Assembly: GCA_003222945.1 (NCBI GenBank)
Contig: QHXM01000138.1
Span: 1-35,830, forward strand
DNA from: Acidobacteriota bacterium
Lineage (GTDB): Bacteria > Acidobacteriota > Blastocatellia > Pyrinomonadales > Pyrinomonadaceae
DNA: 35,830 nucleotides
Reading direction: 5' to 3'
Numbering within the stretch: the first letter of the stretch is position 1; every line of letters starts with the position of its first letter. This document shows, piece after piece, positions 16,412 to 24,507 of this stretch. Under the pieces are notes generated by a model. It was not told the origin of the DNA and made no database searches. It worked only from the letters and a program-made list of their open reading frames with translations. The position numbers and the translations under genes were made by a program.

Positions 16412-17020
16412 TTAAGCTGGAGTATTGATAAGAAGGCTTGGAGGCGCGCGGGGGCGCGTCTGCCGTCGCAGATCGGTGGAAGGCAACAAGAGTTTAGAAC
16501 GACTTTCGTCAAAGATGACGAGCATCGGCGGTCGCGTTCGTATTGCGCCAGACATCAACACAGTTTCGCGTGGGCGAGGCAACTGCGTCGAGGCTGATGC
16601 GGCGCAGCAAGCGCATTCAGGCGAGCAGGCGTAAGTCATAACTTCGTATGCGATGCTCGCTGTTTGCGATGATTCTTCGCTTGAAGAGCGGTGCGCGCTT
16701 CCCTGTTGCGTGTGATGGTGCGCAGAATCTTCTTCGCTTAGAGTGTCGGATGCTTCCTCCTTGTTCTCGCTGGCAAACCCGACGCTGCAAGATTCCGCTT
16801 CGTGCGATAACCTGGCGACGCAGCACGCCATCTTGCATCCACGCGACGCGAGCGCGCTGAAAGGAACGACGCTCGACAGCAGAACAAGCGCAAGCACAGA
16901 TGCCAGACAGATTCTGGCTATCTTTGCGCGATCACGTTCTGCCTTTAGTAAGAGATAGAGCAAGGGGAAGCTCCGTTCGAGACGCTCTAATGTTTTTAGC
17001 AACGACGCGGATTCTCTCAC
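16412..17020 (-). CDS. Hypothetical Cys-rich membrane-anchored or secreted protein
   Basis: 202 residues from a GTG at 17020. The start is uncertain because no clear ribosome site is seen. A basic N-terminus precedes one hydrophobic segment (about residues 36-58, ICLASVLALVLLSSVVPFSA) and an RGCKMACC motif right after it. A Ser/Glu/His-rich low-complexity stretch follows (about 75-120, including HHH), then a second cysteine cluster CSPECACCA and a conserved-looking LPRPRE motif. The two cysteine clusters suggest metal binding or disulfides outside the membrane, perhaps as a copper or heavy-metal protein. I do not recognise a family. It lies 190 nt upstream of the TonB receptor on the same strand, so the two may work together. 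Confidence 0.5.
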   Translation of the reverse strand: MRESASLLKTLERLERSFPLLYLLLKAERDRAKIARICLASVLALVLLSSVVPFSALASRGCKMACCVARLSHEAESCSVGFASENKEEASDTLSEEDSAHHHTQQGSAHRSSSEESSQTASIAYEVMTYACSPECACCAASASTQLPRPRETVLMSGAIRTRPPMLVIFDESRSKLLLPSTDLRRQTRPRAPPSLLINTPA

Positions 17021-17082
17021 ACGAGTTGGCCGAGACGCAAGACTCTTTTATCCAATCTGCATCAGGTTAAAACATAAATCTA

Positions 17083-17214
17083 TAACCACAGAGGACCGGA
17101 GAGGGCACAGAGGGAAGAAATATTTTGAGTTATGAGTTATGAATTGAAAGCCTTAATTCAAAACTTAGAATTCAAAACTCATAATTTCTTTTCCTCTGTG
17201 TCCTCTGTGGTTAA
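17083..17214. repeat. Intergenic hairpin, 'ccacagaggac' family
   Basis: Outer arms TAACCACAGAGGAC (17083-17096) and its exact complement (17201-17214), with a second inner layer of AT-rich 'gagttatgagttatgaattg' sequence complementary to 'aattcaaaactcataa'. It fills the gap between the Cys-rich gene and the M16 peptidase stop. The same outer arm recurs at 24333 and 32298 with different interiors. Confidence 0.8.
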
Positions 17215-17222
17215 ATCAATCT

Positions 17223-20216
17223 CTAAACAGTCGGCGCGGCGACCGAAGGCGTTGTCTCTATGTCGCCCGCAATGACAACCGTCAAGTGATCTGGCCGGAA
17301 ATATTTTCGTATCGCCGCGTTGACCTCTTCGATAGTGATAGACTGAACGATCTGCGGGTAGCGGTCAATATAGTCCATGCCTAGACGGTAGAACTCAGCG
17401 TTCCACATCGCCTGCGCGAGTCCTGCGTTGGTTGCCAGTGAAACTTTGAAAGAACCAATGGCGGAAGATTTTTCGTCCCGTAGTTCGTCTGCGCGGATTC
17501 CGTTCTCTACATAATCGCGCAGGACGTTCAGTGCGGAGTTGATGGCCTTCTCTATGTTGTTCGGATTGACAGAGACTCCTACGTACCAGGGGCCTGCCGC
17601 AAGGCTTGGCGCGCGGAAGCGAGAGTTGATGCCGTAGGTCAATCCTTCCTGATCGCGCACGCGAAGACCAAGACGAGACGAGAGAGTTGATTCGCCCAAG
17701 GCACTATTGGCGAGCGTGGCCGCGTAGTAGTCTTTCGATGCGCGACGAAGCGGCGCGGCTGAGCCTAGCAGAATATCAACGTTAGCCTTCTCTTTGACGA
17801 TCACGATTTCGCGACGCGTGGAGGCTTGCGGCTCAGGGTCCGTGACGTTTATATCAACGCTCTCAGGTCCTGTGAACACGCCGAACGATTCTTCAAACTG
17901 TCGCTCGACCTCGCTGCTTTGCACGTTGCCGGAGATTGAGAGAATAAGAGAACGCCCGCCGTAGAATTTCGTGTAATAGTTCTGCACGTCTTCGACCGTG
18001 ATTGAACTGATGCTCTGAGCCAATTTTTCTACGGAAGGCATGTAGAAAGGGTTGACTTCATCATAAATCAACTGCGTGAAGCGTTCGCGCGCTCGGTAGC
18101 CGGTGTTGGATTGCTGCTCTTGAAGAACGGCTGTGATCTGCTGTTTTAGTTTCTCCAATTCGTCTGCGGGAAACGAAGGCTCGCGCAGTTGTTCCGCGAG
18201 TATGTTGAGGACGAGCGGCAAATCTTTCGAGAGCGCGCGTGCAGCGACGTTGACGGCAAAAGGGTCTGCCGAGAAGGCCACTTGCGCGCCGACGGATTCG
18301 AGATCATGAGCGAGTTGAAGCTTGGTGCGCCGCTTCGTCCCGCGCTCAAGCATGTTGGCCGTTATCTGCGCGAGGCCGGGTTGCGTGCGCGGCTCAAAGT
18401 ATGAGCCTGCACGAAAACTACCGCGCAGAGAGATGGTCGGCGTCGCGTGGTTTTCAAGTAAGAGTAGGGTTGCGCCCGTCTGTAGTTCAAGACGTTCGAT
18501 GCGCGAAGCGAAGTTTGAGCGCCCTGCTGTTTCAGGCGTGACCGCTTCCGCCGCGTCCGAAGATTTGTCGCCGCGCGGTGAAACTGCCTGTTGCTCTTTC
18601 TCCTGCGGAGTCGTTGAGCCGCCCGCTTCACTCAACGCGCTTTTGTCGAGTTTGTCTTCTATTATCGCAGAGACTTCAGAAGTCAGGCCATCATCGCGCG
18701 GCTCACGGAAGAATTGCGGATTGCGGATTGTGGATTGTGGATTAGCGAAGGCGAAACCGTTCTGTTTTTCAATCCGCATTCCGCAATCCGCAATCCGCAA
18801 TCGCACAAGCCCTGCCCCTACAGAATTGCCATTGCCGCTTGCGTTCCCGTTACTGCCTCCGCCCGATTGCTTGGGAATGAAGTAACCTACAGTGCGATTG
18901 TCTTCTATAAAATATTTTTGGGCGACGCGACGCACGTCATCTGTCGTGACGCGAGAGATGTTCTTCTCGTAGTCTTTATAAAATCTCCAATCAGCGATTG
19001 CTTCCGCTTCCGCCATCTGCATGGCTATGTTGTAAGTCCCATCGCGGCTGTAGGCCATCTGCGCTACGATCTGTTGCTGCGCTTTTCGGATTTCTGCTTC
19101 GGTCAATCCATCGTCCGCGACTTTGCGCAACTCTTCCAGAATCGTCTCTTCAACTTTCTTAGGCTCAACGCCGGGACGGACCGTAGCATAGACGTTGAAG
19201 AGGCCGGGATCGCGGTGCTGGTCCGCGTTTGAATGAGCGTCAACCGTGAGTTCCGTTTCCACGAGTGCCTGATAGAGACGGCTAGTGATGCCGTGCGACA
19301 TTGCGACGGAGATAACCACGAGCGCGTAGATGTCATTATTTTCGGGCGGATTAGTGGCACGGCGCGCGAGTTCTTCATTTGATAGAACGTTAATCTGTCC
19401 CAGAACGCCGGGCGTGTGAAAGGCAATCTGCATTAAAGCCAATTCGCCTGCGCGACGAATCACTAGACGACGCTCGCCTTGCTGCGGAGGCTCTTCCGTA
19501 TAAACTTCTGGAATCGTATGGTCCGAAGCTTGGTACGCGCCGAAATGTTTGCTGATGAGTTCGAGCGCATGTTGCTCTTCAAAATCTCCGACCAGAATCA
19601 CGGTCGCGTTGTTCGGGTGATAGAAGGTGTCGTAGAACTCTTTCAGACGCGATGTGGGAACGCCTTCAACGTCTGCGCGCCAGCCTATCGTCGGATGATG
19701 ATAAGGGTGCTCGCGGAAGGCTGCGGCATAGACGGCTTCGTCCAAAACTTCCGAAGGCTCGTTCTGCCCGCGCTCAAGCTCATTGCGAACTACTGTCATC
19801 TCGGATTGACGGTCCGCGTCCGCGATAAAAGAGTTTCGCATACGGTCGGCTTCGAGTTGAATTGCGAGTTCGAGTTGGTCCGATGGAACGGTCTCGAAAT
19901 AGTTCGTGCGGTCGTACCAGGTTGTTGCGTTAAAGGCCGCGCCTATCTTCTGCAAGGTGGCGGCGATCTGCGTGTTCTGTTCTTTATTAAAAGTGGGCGT
20001 GCCCTTGAACATCATGTGTTCAAGCAGGTGCGTTGAGCCTGTGTAGCCTACGGCCTCGTTGCGCGAGCCGACTTTGTATAGAACCATCACGGTCGCAACG
20101 GGCGCGACGCGGTTCTCTACCAACAGGACTTTCATTCCATTCGCCAACCTGTATTCACGAATCCCGTCGGCTTCAGCCACAAACTGAAGGCTTACGGGCA
20201 ACTCGACCTGAGCCAT
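17223..20216 (-). CDS. Fused two-domain M16 family zinc metallopeptidase (PqqL/pitrilysin-like)
   Basis: 997 residues made of two M16 halves. The N-terminal half is catalytic: the inverted zinc motif HLLEH (His63, Glu66, His67) within GSTHLLEHMMFKGT, with the distal Glu in the VVRNELERGQNEP segment. The C-terminal half (from about residue 560, SRIERLELQTGATLLLLENH) lacks HxxEH and would form the closing half of the clam shell, ending in FRPDHLTVVIAGD. The protein probably degrades peptides in the cell envelope, but there is no signal peptide in this start, so location is uncertain. The linker (about residues 465-502) is translated from a hairpin repeat inserted in frame (18711-18826). It is divergent from the selenoprotein gene across 119 nt. 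Confidence 0.85.
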   Translation of the reverse strand: MAQVELPVSLQFVAEADGIREYRLANGMKVLLVENRVAPVATVMVLYKVGSRNEAVGYTGSTHLLEHMMFKGTPTFNKEQNTQIAATLQKIGAAFNATTWYDRTNYFETVPSDQLELAIQLEADRMRNSFIADADRQSEMTVVRNELERGQNEPSEVLDEAVYAAAFREHPYHHPTIGWRADVEGVPTSRLKEFYDTFYHPNNATVILVGDFEEQHALELISKHFGAYQASDHTIPEVYTEEPPQQGERRLVIRRAGELALMQIAFHTPGVLGQINVLSNEELARRATNPPENNDIYALVVISVAMSHGITSRLYQALVETELTVDAHSNADQHRDPGLFNVYATVRPGVEPKKVEETILEELRKVADDGLTEAEIRKAQQQIVAQMAYSRDGTYNIAMQMAEAEAIADWRFYKDYEKNISRVTTDDVRRVAQKYFIEDNRTVGYFIPKQSGGGSNGNASGNGNSVGAGLVRLRIADCGMRIEKQNGFAFANPQSTIRNPQFFREPRDDGLTSEVSAIIEDKLDKSALSEAGGSTTPQEKEQQAVSPRGDKSSDAAEAVTPETAGRSNFASRIERLELQTGATLLLLENHATPTISLRGSFRAGSYFEPRTQPGLAQITANMLERGTKRRTKLQLAHDLESVGAQVAFSADPFAVNVAARALSKDLPLVLNILAEQLREPSFPADELEKLKQQITAVLQEQQSNTGYRARERFTQLIYDEVNPFYMPSVEKLAQSISSITVEDVQNYYTKFYGGRSLILSISGNVQSSEVERQFEESFGVFTGPESVDINVTDPEPQASTRREIVIVKEKANVDILLGSAAPLRRASKDYYAATLANSALGESTLSSRLGLRVRDQEGLTYGINSRFRAPSLAAGPWYVGVSVNPNNIEKAINSALNVLRDYVENGIRADELRDEKSSAIGSFKVSLATNAGLAQAMWNAEFYRLGMDYIDRYPQIVQSITIEEVNAAIRKYFRPDHLTVVIAGDIETTPSVAAPTV
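18711..18826. repeat. Hairpin repeat inside the M16 peptidase coding sequence
   Basis: Arms of degenerate 'gattgcg' heptamers (about 18712-18745) face complementary 'caatccg' units (18770-18802), with a loop of about 25 nt. Next to it lies half of the 'tgtaggggcaggg' motif (18807-18822) found in the terminator at 11880. Both have been kept in frame and without stop codons in the linker between the two M16 halves, giving a peptide such as RLRIADCGMRIEKQNGFAFA that matches no M16 sequence. Confidence 0.8.
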
Positions 20217-20279
20217 TTTGGTTTAGTTCTCCTTCAAATTAATTCTCTCTAAGACGGCAGGCATAGATCAAGATTATTA

Positions 20280-20311
20280 TTGAGAAATCCTGCCGCATCT
20301 CGCGCTATAAT
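20280..20311 (+). promoter_or_regulatory. Probable sigma-70 promoter of the selenoprotein gene
   Basis: A perfect TATAAT at 20306-20311 with TTGAGA at 20280-20285 (20-bp spacing, longer than ideal). Transcription would start near 20318, about 18 nt before the ATG, leaving room for the GGAG ribosome site at 20323-20326. Confidence 0.5.
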
Positions 20312-20335
20312 AGGGGGTCATAGGAGATTACCACA

Positions 20336-20593
20336 ATGCAGCCGATTGCCATACGCTACTGCGTCGTTTGAAACTACTTGCCCAGAGCCGCCCGTGTGGC
20401 GGAGTTGTTGAAAAGGGAATTGGGTGTCGAGACTAACTTAGTCGAAGGAGGTCGCGGCGAGTTCACCGTCTGGGTTGGTGACGAGGTCGTCGCCAAGAAA
20501 GGCTGGTTCGGTTTCCCGGAAGATGAGAAGGTTCTGGCGGCAGTTCGTGAAGCGTTGGCGGGTGAGAAGTACGAAGTGCCTAAAGATGGTTAG
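20336..20593 (+). CDS. SelW/Rdx-family selenoprotein (in-frame TGA as selenocysteine)
   Basis: The ATG at 20336 follows GGAG with good spacing. The frame reads MQPIAIRYCVV, then TGA at 20369-20371, then NYLPRAARVAELLKREL and continues to a TAG at 20591. If the TGA is selenocysteine (codon 12) this gives an 85-residue protein with the CxxU redox motif on the first beta-strand/helix turn of the thioredoxin-like Rdx fold, followed by the family's central EGGRGEFTVWVGDEVVAKK and the GWFGFPEDEKVL end. CVVUNYLPRA-type motifs are typical of bacterial SelW-like selenoproteins, which are thought to act in thiol redox control. A gene finder would wrongly start at TTG 20378. A hairpin 17 nt after the TGA supports decoding. 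No selA, selB or selC lies in the window. Confidence 0.8.
20388..20402 (+). promoter_or_regulatory. Candidate bacterial SECIS hairpin
   Basis: CCGCC (20388-20392) pairs perfectly with GGCGG (20398-20402) around a 5-nt loop CGTGT. The stem begins 17 nt after the TGA, within the usual distance of bacterial SECIS elements, and the loop has an early G as SelB-binding loops often do. Its sequence is also constrained by coding, so the pairing alone is suggestive rather than decisive. Confidence 0.5.
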
Positions 20594-21084
20594 GTCTTAT
20601 TTTTTTTATGACCAGCTTCGTTGTCTTCCGCCGCGCCGTCCTCCTCCTGCTTCTCTTCGCGCACAGGATCAGGGAATAGGTCAGACACATACATAACAGT
20701 GATAGTGACTGCGCCGACGGTTGCGCCGAGCCACCAGTAAGAAGTTCCAATCGCAAGCCCAATTGCGCCCGTTATCCAGACGGCTGCGGCTGCTTTTATG
20801 CCTCTAACGTCGAAGCCGCTTTTGAAGATAACAGCGCCGCCGAGAAAACCTATTCCAGACATAAGCCCTTGCAGTGCGCGGCTGATTGAAGCAGGGTCTG
20901 TCTGCGCCAGATGCTTTGCCAGAAGCATGTAGGTTGAGCTTCCTATTGCGACCAGCATCATGCCAGCAATGCCGGGCATTTTATGATGAACGCGCCGCTC
21001 GTAGCCAATGAGTCCGCCGATTATTGCTGCGGCGAGCACGCGAAGGAGAATCTCTCCGACAGTTGTTTGAAGGGTTTCTATCAT
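20590..21084 (-). CDS. MgtC/SapB family membrane protein
   Basis: 164 residues with four to five hydrophobic helices. The family signature is clear: LAAAIIGGLIGYERR, KMPGIAGMMLVAIGSS, GLMSGIGFLGGAVIFK and GIKAAAAVWITGAIGLAIGTSYW. These proteins sit in the cytoplasmic membrane. Relatives affect Mg2+ and acid stress survival and in some cases modulate F-type ATP synthase, but most are of unknown role. The C-terminus is a charged cytoplasmic tail with many Glu and Lys. Its stop overlaps the end of the convergent selenoprotein gene by 4 nt, so the two transcripts must overlap. Confidence 0.85.
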   Translation of the reverse strand: MIETLQTTVGEILLRVLAAAIIGGLIGYERRVHHKMPGIAGMMLVAIGSSTYMLLAKHLAQTDPASISRALQGLMSGIGFLGGAVIFKSGFDVRGIKAAAAVWITGAIGLAIGTSYWWLGATVGAVTITVMYVSDLFPDPVREEKQEEDGAAEDNEAGHKKNKT

Positions 21085-21102
21085 GAGCGGAAGTTTAATA
21101 AA

Positions 21103-21209
21103 AGCAGGAGCCAGAATTCAGAATCCAGAATTCAGAAGAAAAGAAAAACAGAAGATGGGTTTCAGCCTTATCCATTCTGACTTCTGAATTCTGACTTCTG
21201 AATTCTGCT
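21103..21209. repeat. Intergenic hairpin, 'cagaattcagaa' family
   Basis: Arm 21103-21138 consists of about three tandem copies of a 'ccagaattcagaa' unit and faces 'cttctgaattctga' units at 21181-21209. The same sequence type forms the outer arms at 3593-3914 and part of the element at 30652-30802. The right arm encodes the last dozen or so residues of the exonuclease and provides its stop region. Confidence 0.8.
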
Positions 21210-21746
21210 CTTCAGCATGTTGCAGAAGAGTATGCCCTGCTCTATGGCGTCGTCCAGAGCAAGATGCGTGTGCGGCAGATCGTCGAACCAATCTTCAGGC
21301 ATAATTGATTTCGTAGTCTCGCGGTAGTTCGTTTTCAGCAGAGACATCGCGTAAGTCTTTATGTCGAGCGCAAAGTATGCGAAGGGGCTGTTGCCCGTGA
21401 ACTTGTGCAGATACCATTGAATGAACATGTAGTCGAATGCCACAGGATAGCCCAGGAAGACGAGTTCGCCCGGCAATGCTTTCAACCACGCGACGTAATC
21501 CCGCATGGCCTGTTCCGGTGATTGCAAGTTTTGTCTGCTGGCATCCCACGCTTCCTTTTGTGTCTCCCACCACTTCATTGTTTCAGCGTGGCCCGACGCA
21601 CCCGGCAATGTTTCCAGATTAGCCGAGAATGTGCCGAGCAGAGTCTTGTCCGCCAAGTATGCTGCCGATGCAAAGCTCAACATAGAGTGCAAACCGGGAA
21701 CTGGTCCGTCCGTTTCAACATCCGTGCTAACGTAGATTTCAATCAT
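21168..21746 (-). CDS. DEDD-type 3'-5' exonuclease (RNase H fold)
   Basis: 192 residues. Exo I motif is STDVETDG (Asp9, Glu11), Exo II is in the [13 protein letters not shown] stretch (Asp105) and Exo III is [13 protein letters not shown] with the conserved His and Asp, so the DEDDh catalytic set looks complete. The [12 protein letters not shown] and CNML segments fit the oligoribonuclease/DnaQ-like group that degrades single-stranded DNA or short RNA. The natural C-terminus probably ends near NMLK, and the last dozen or so residues ([13 protein letters not shown]) are translated hairpin repeat. It is on the same strand as mgtC-like, 84 nt upstream of it. Confidence 0.7.
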   Translation of the reverse strand: MIEIYVSTDVETDGPVPGLHSMLSFASAAYLADKTLLGTFSANLETLPGASGHAETMKWWETQKEAWDASRQNLQSPEQAMRDYVAWLKALPGELVFLGYPVAFDYMFIQWYLHKFTGNSPFAYFALDIKTYAMSLLKTNYRETTKSIMPEDWFDDLPHTHLALDDAIEQGILFCNMLKSRIQKSEFRSQNG

Positions 21747-21763
21747 GGCCGAAGAAGCTAACA

Positions 21764-21848
21764 GAAAAAGGTAAAAGGTAAAAGGTAAAAGGTAAAAGTA
21801 AAAAGCAAAGGGCGCACCTCTTCATCTTCCCTTTTGCCTTTTACCTTC
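21764..21848. repeat. Intergenic hairpin with AAAAGGT heptamer arm
   Basis: Four exact tandem AAAAGGT heptamers (21766-21793) and a fifth partial one face 'cccttttgccttttacctt' at 21829-21848 across a GC-richer loop. It separates the divergent exonuclease and VWA genes, so unlike most others in the window it cannot simply be a terminator. Confidence 0.75.
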
Positions 21849-21952
21849 TTTAGCGAACCTTTTCATCGTAAGCTATCATCGAAGACTTGCACCACGCGCG
21901 TTTACCGTCCGCCGAAAGTTTCCCGTCCGAACCGAAAGGAACAGCCGAAGTC

Positions 21953-23335
21953 ATGCGTCTCTCTCTTAAAACCATCATTGTAGCGGTTATCGTCGTCCTT
22001 ACACTTACAGGCATCGCCGCAGCGCAGGCAGGGCGCAACCGGCAGGCAAGTAATCCGCAGCAGAAGAAGGTGGAGAGAACCGAAGCGACTCCGACGACTG
22101 AGCAGAGACGCGATGAAGCTCAAACGGACACGAATCAACAGGACGTTGAGACCATAAAGGTTGAGACCAATCTTGTCACAGTCCCGGTCGTCGTCAGTGA
22201 CCGCAGCGACAAATATATCCCTGACTTGAAGCAAGAGGATTTCACAATCTTTCAGGACGGTGCTAAACAGGAAATCTCTTTCTTCGAGACAGTGACCGCG
22301 CCCTTCAACGTGGTCCTGATGATTGACACCAGTGCATCAACACAGGAGAAGCTCTCGCAGATTCAGCGCGCGGCCATAGAGTTTACAGAGCAGTTGCAGA
22401 AATTGGACCGCGTCAAGGTCATCTCGTTTGATGATTCCGTGCGTGACCTGTGCGATTTCAGTAGCGACCGCTCGGTCATCGAATGGGCCATACGCGCCAC
22501 GCGACCCGGTCAGGGCACAAAGCTCTACGATGCCATGCGCGCAAGCCTAAACGCCTTGCAGCGCATAAAGGGGCGCAAGGCCATAGTCATCTTCACAGAC
22601 GGCGTTGACTCTTTCAGCGACCGAGAGACTTACGACCGCAACGTGCGCGCTATAGAAGAGTCCGGCGTCATAGTCTATCCGATTCGCTACGACACGCGCG
22701 AAGATGTTGAGCGGCTTGTGCGACAGCAGCAACAGGCAGGGCAGACGATTGACTTAGGAACAATTCTCGGCGGAAGAAGAGGCGGAGCGACGCCTACAAC
22801 ATTTCCCGGTAGCGGCGGGACTCCAACTCCTTCCGGGCGCACAGGCGGCGGGATGGGAATTCCAAACTTTCCCGGCGGAGTCATCATCTCAAGAGATTCC
22901 AGGAACAGCCGCAACTATCCTAATCCGAACGACCCGAATAATCCGAACTATCCGAATCGTAACGACCCTAACTATCCGAACGGTCCAAACTATCCAAACG
23001 ATCCTAACTATCCAAACTCGCCGTCAGGCAGACGAACGCCTGACGATAACATCAGCGCAGAACTTGACCTGATGTACCACACAGCCGACATGTATCTTGC
23101 GGAGATTGCCACGAAGTCTGGCGGGAATCTCTATCGCGCGGATACATTGAGCAACCTGCCTCTTGCATTTCGACAAATAGCGGCGGAGTTGCGAACGCAG
23201 TACAGCCTCGGTTACTACCCGCCGAAAGAGATGGCGCGTGATGGCCTTTATCACAAGATAAAGGTCGTGACCACGCACAAAGATGTCTCCGTCAGAGCGC
23301 GCCCCGGTTATCGCGCGCCAAGCCTCAATCAGTGA
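21953..23335 (+). CDS. VWFA-related Acidobacterial domain protein
   Basis: The ATG at 21953 follows AAAGGAA and gives a signal peptide (MRLSLKTIIVAVIVVLTLTG to AQA), so it is preferred over the ATG at 21887. The domain begins with VVVSDRSDKYIPDLKQEDFTIFQDG and contains a MIDAS metal site (MIDTSAS, Asp125, with VIFTDGVDS later). It ends in the family's YSLGYYPPKEMARDGLYHKI and VRARPGYRAP motifs. A 40-residue Asn/Pro/Tyr-rich insertion (about residues 323-362, NPNDPNNPNYPNR-like) and Gly-rich stretches interrupt the domain. These proteins are secreted or periplasmic and expanded in Acidobacteriota, with unknown ligand. The stop overlaps the GTG codon of the next frame, suggesting coupling. Confidence 0.85.
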   Translation: MRLSLKTIIVAVIVVLTLTGIAAAQAGRNRQASNPQQKKVERTEATPTTEQRRDEAQTDTNQQDVETIKVETNLVTVPVVVSDRSDKYIPDLKQEDFTIFQDGAKQEISFFETVTAPFNVVLMIDTSASTQEKLSQIQRAAIEFTEQLQKLDRVKVISFDDSVRDLCDFSSDRSVIEWAIRATRPGQGTKLYDAMRASLNALQRIKGRKAIVIFTDGVDSFSDRETYDRNVRAIEESGVIVYPIRYDTREDVERLVRQQQQAGQTIDLGTILGGRRGGATPTTFPGSGGTPTPSGRTGGGMGIPNFPGGVIISRDSRNSRNYPNPNDPNNPNYPNRNDPNYPNGPNYPNDPNYPNSPSGRRTPDDNISAELDLMYHTADMYLAEIATKSGGNLYRADTLSNLPLAFRQIAAELRTQYSLGYYPPKEMARDGLYHKIKVVTTHKDVSVRARPGYRAPSLNQ

Positions 23336-23427
23336 CTTTGAAGAGTCTTATCGAGAGTCTTCGACAATATCAATCTCATCATTCGTCAACTCGTACAACT
23401 CGTATTCTAAGAGCGCTCTATTCAAAC

Positions 23428-24294
23428 ATGGAACTCTTTCGGGCCTTAGCCATCTTCGCGGAGCCTACGAGCATAGAAGCCCAGCCTGTGGCCGACGCGC
23501 TTGAGCTTCGGTCTTTGCCCGGCGCGGACGAGTACACAGAAACTTTCATCTTTCAGCTTCCTCCTTATGCATCCATCTATCTGGGCGCGGAAGGGATGAT
23601 TGGCGGTGAGGCGCGCGACCGCATCAGTGGATTCTGGCGTGCGATAGGGTTTATGCCTGCGGCTGAGCCGGACCACCTGGCTTTGATGCTGGCGTTGTAC
23701 GCACGACTCGTTGAGCTTGAAGTGGAAGAGAGCGATGCGGTGCGGCGCGCGTCTTGGCGCGTTGCGCGAAAGGCATTCTTCTGGGAGCATCTGGCAAGCT
23801 GGCTCTTCGTCTATCTAACCAAACTCACGAGCGTTTCTTCGCGCTTCTATGTTGAGTGGGGCATGATGTTGATTAAAGCTCTGATGAGCGAGGCGATAAT
23901 ACTTGGCGATCAGGAACGGCTTCCTCTACACCTCAGCGAAGCGCCCGCTCTCGTTGATCCGCGAAGCGACGGGGCAGAAGAGTTCCTGCAATCTTTATTA
24001 ACACCTGTCAGGTGCGGGATGGTTGTGACGCGCACCGATTTGGCGAGAGCAGCGCGAGAGCTTGGCTTGAGTTTGAGAATGACGGAGCGCAAGGTAATAC
24101 TCAAGTCTCTCTTTGCGCAGGACGCTAACCGTATGCTCGACTGGTTAATTGAAGAGGCCGCCACCTGGATACTTCATCACCAAAGCATTCAGGAAGGAAT
24201 ATACTCGTCGCTGGCAAAATGGTGGCAACAGAGAGCAGACACAACAGCCGCGCTACTCAAAGAGCTTAAACTTTCAACCTCAGAAGTGATATAA
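23428..24294 (+). CDS. TorD/DmsD-like redox enzyme maturation chaperone
   Basis: 288 residues from the ATG at 23428, all-helical. MELFRALAIFAEPTSIEA, EYTETFIFQLPPYASIYLGAEGMIGGEARDR and AEPDHLALMLALYARLVELE are typical of the TorD-like family, which binds twin-arginine leaders or apo-forms of molybdopterin oxidoreductases. The C-terminal third (from about residue 200) has a helix-turn-helix-like stretch of unclear role. The frame is open back to a GTG at 23332 that overlaps the VWA stop, but those 32 residues do not look like the family. No molybdoenzyme is encoded in the window, so the client is elsewhere. Length is somewhat above typical TorD (about 210). Confidence 0.65.
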   Translation: MELFRALAIFAEPTSIEAQPVADALELRSLPGADEYTETFIFQLPPYASIYLGAEGMIGGEARDRISGFWRAIGFMPAAEPDHLALMLALYARLVELEVEESDAVRRASWRVARKAFFWEHLASWLFVYLTKLTSVSSRFYVEWGMMLIKALMSEAIILGDQERLPLHLSEAPALVDPRSDGAEEFLQSLLTPVRCGMVVTRTDLARAARELGLSLRMTERKVILKSLFAQDANRMLDWLIEEAATWILHHQSIQEGIYSSLAKWWQQRADTTAALLKELKLSTSEVI

Positions 24295-24332
24295 GCTAAA
24301 AGCGGTATGCGACCTCGTATGAGTAGAGATTA

Positions 24333-24448
24333 ACCACAGAGGACACAGAGGCCACAGAGGAATAGAAATATAAAATGGAAAATCTGAAATCCCAAACCTG
24401 AAGTCTATTATTTCAAATTCTTTTCTTCCCTCTGTGTTCCTCTGTGGT
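24333..24448. repeat. Intergenic hairpin, 'ccacagaggac' family
   Basis: Arm 24333-24362 carries three tandem 'ccacagagga' units and faces 24429-24448 (CCTCTGTGTTCCTCTGTGGT), with an AT-rich interior that differs from those at 17083 and 32298. It lies between the TorD-like and CstB-like genes, both on the plus strand. Confidence 0.8.
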
Positions 24449-24507
24449 GAGATTATCTTCATCCGAGAAGGGCTACATTGAAATCGAATCCGTAGGAGGC
24501 CGAAGTT

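Noticed and set aside
20378-20593. 71-residue ORF starting at TTG 20378
   Set aside because: It is the tail of the selenoprotein gene; the family's N-terminal strand and CxxU motif lie upstream of the TGA.
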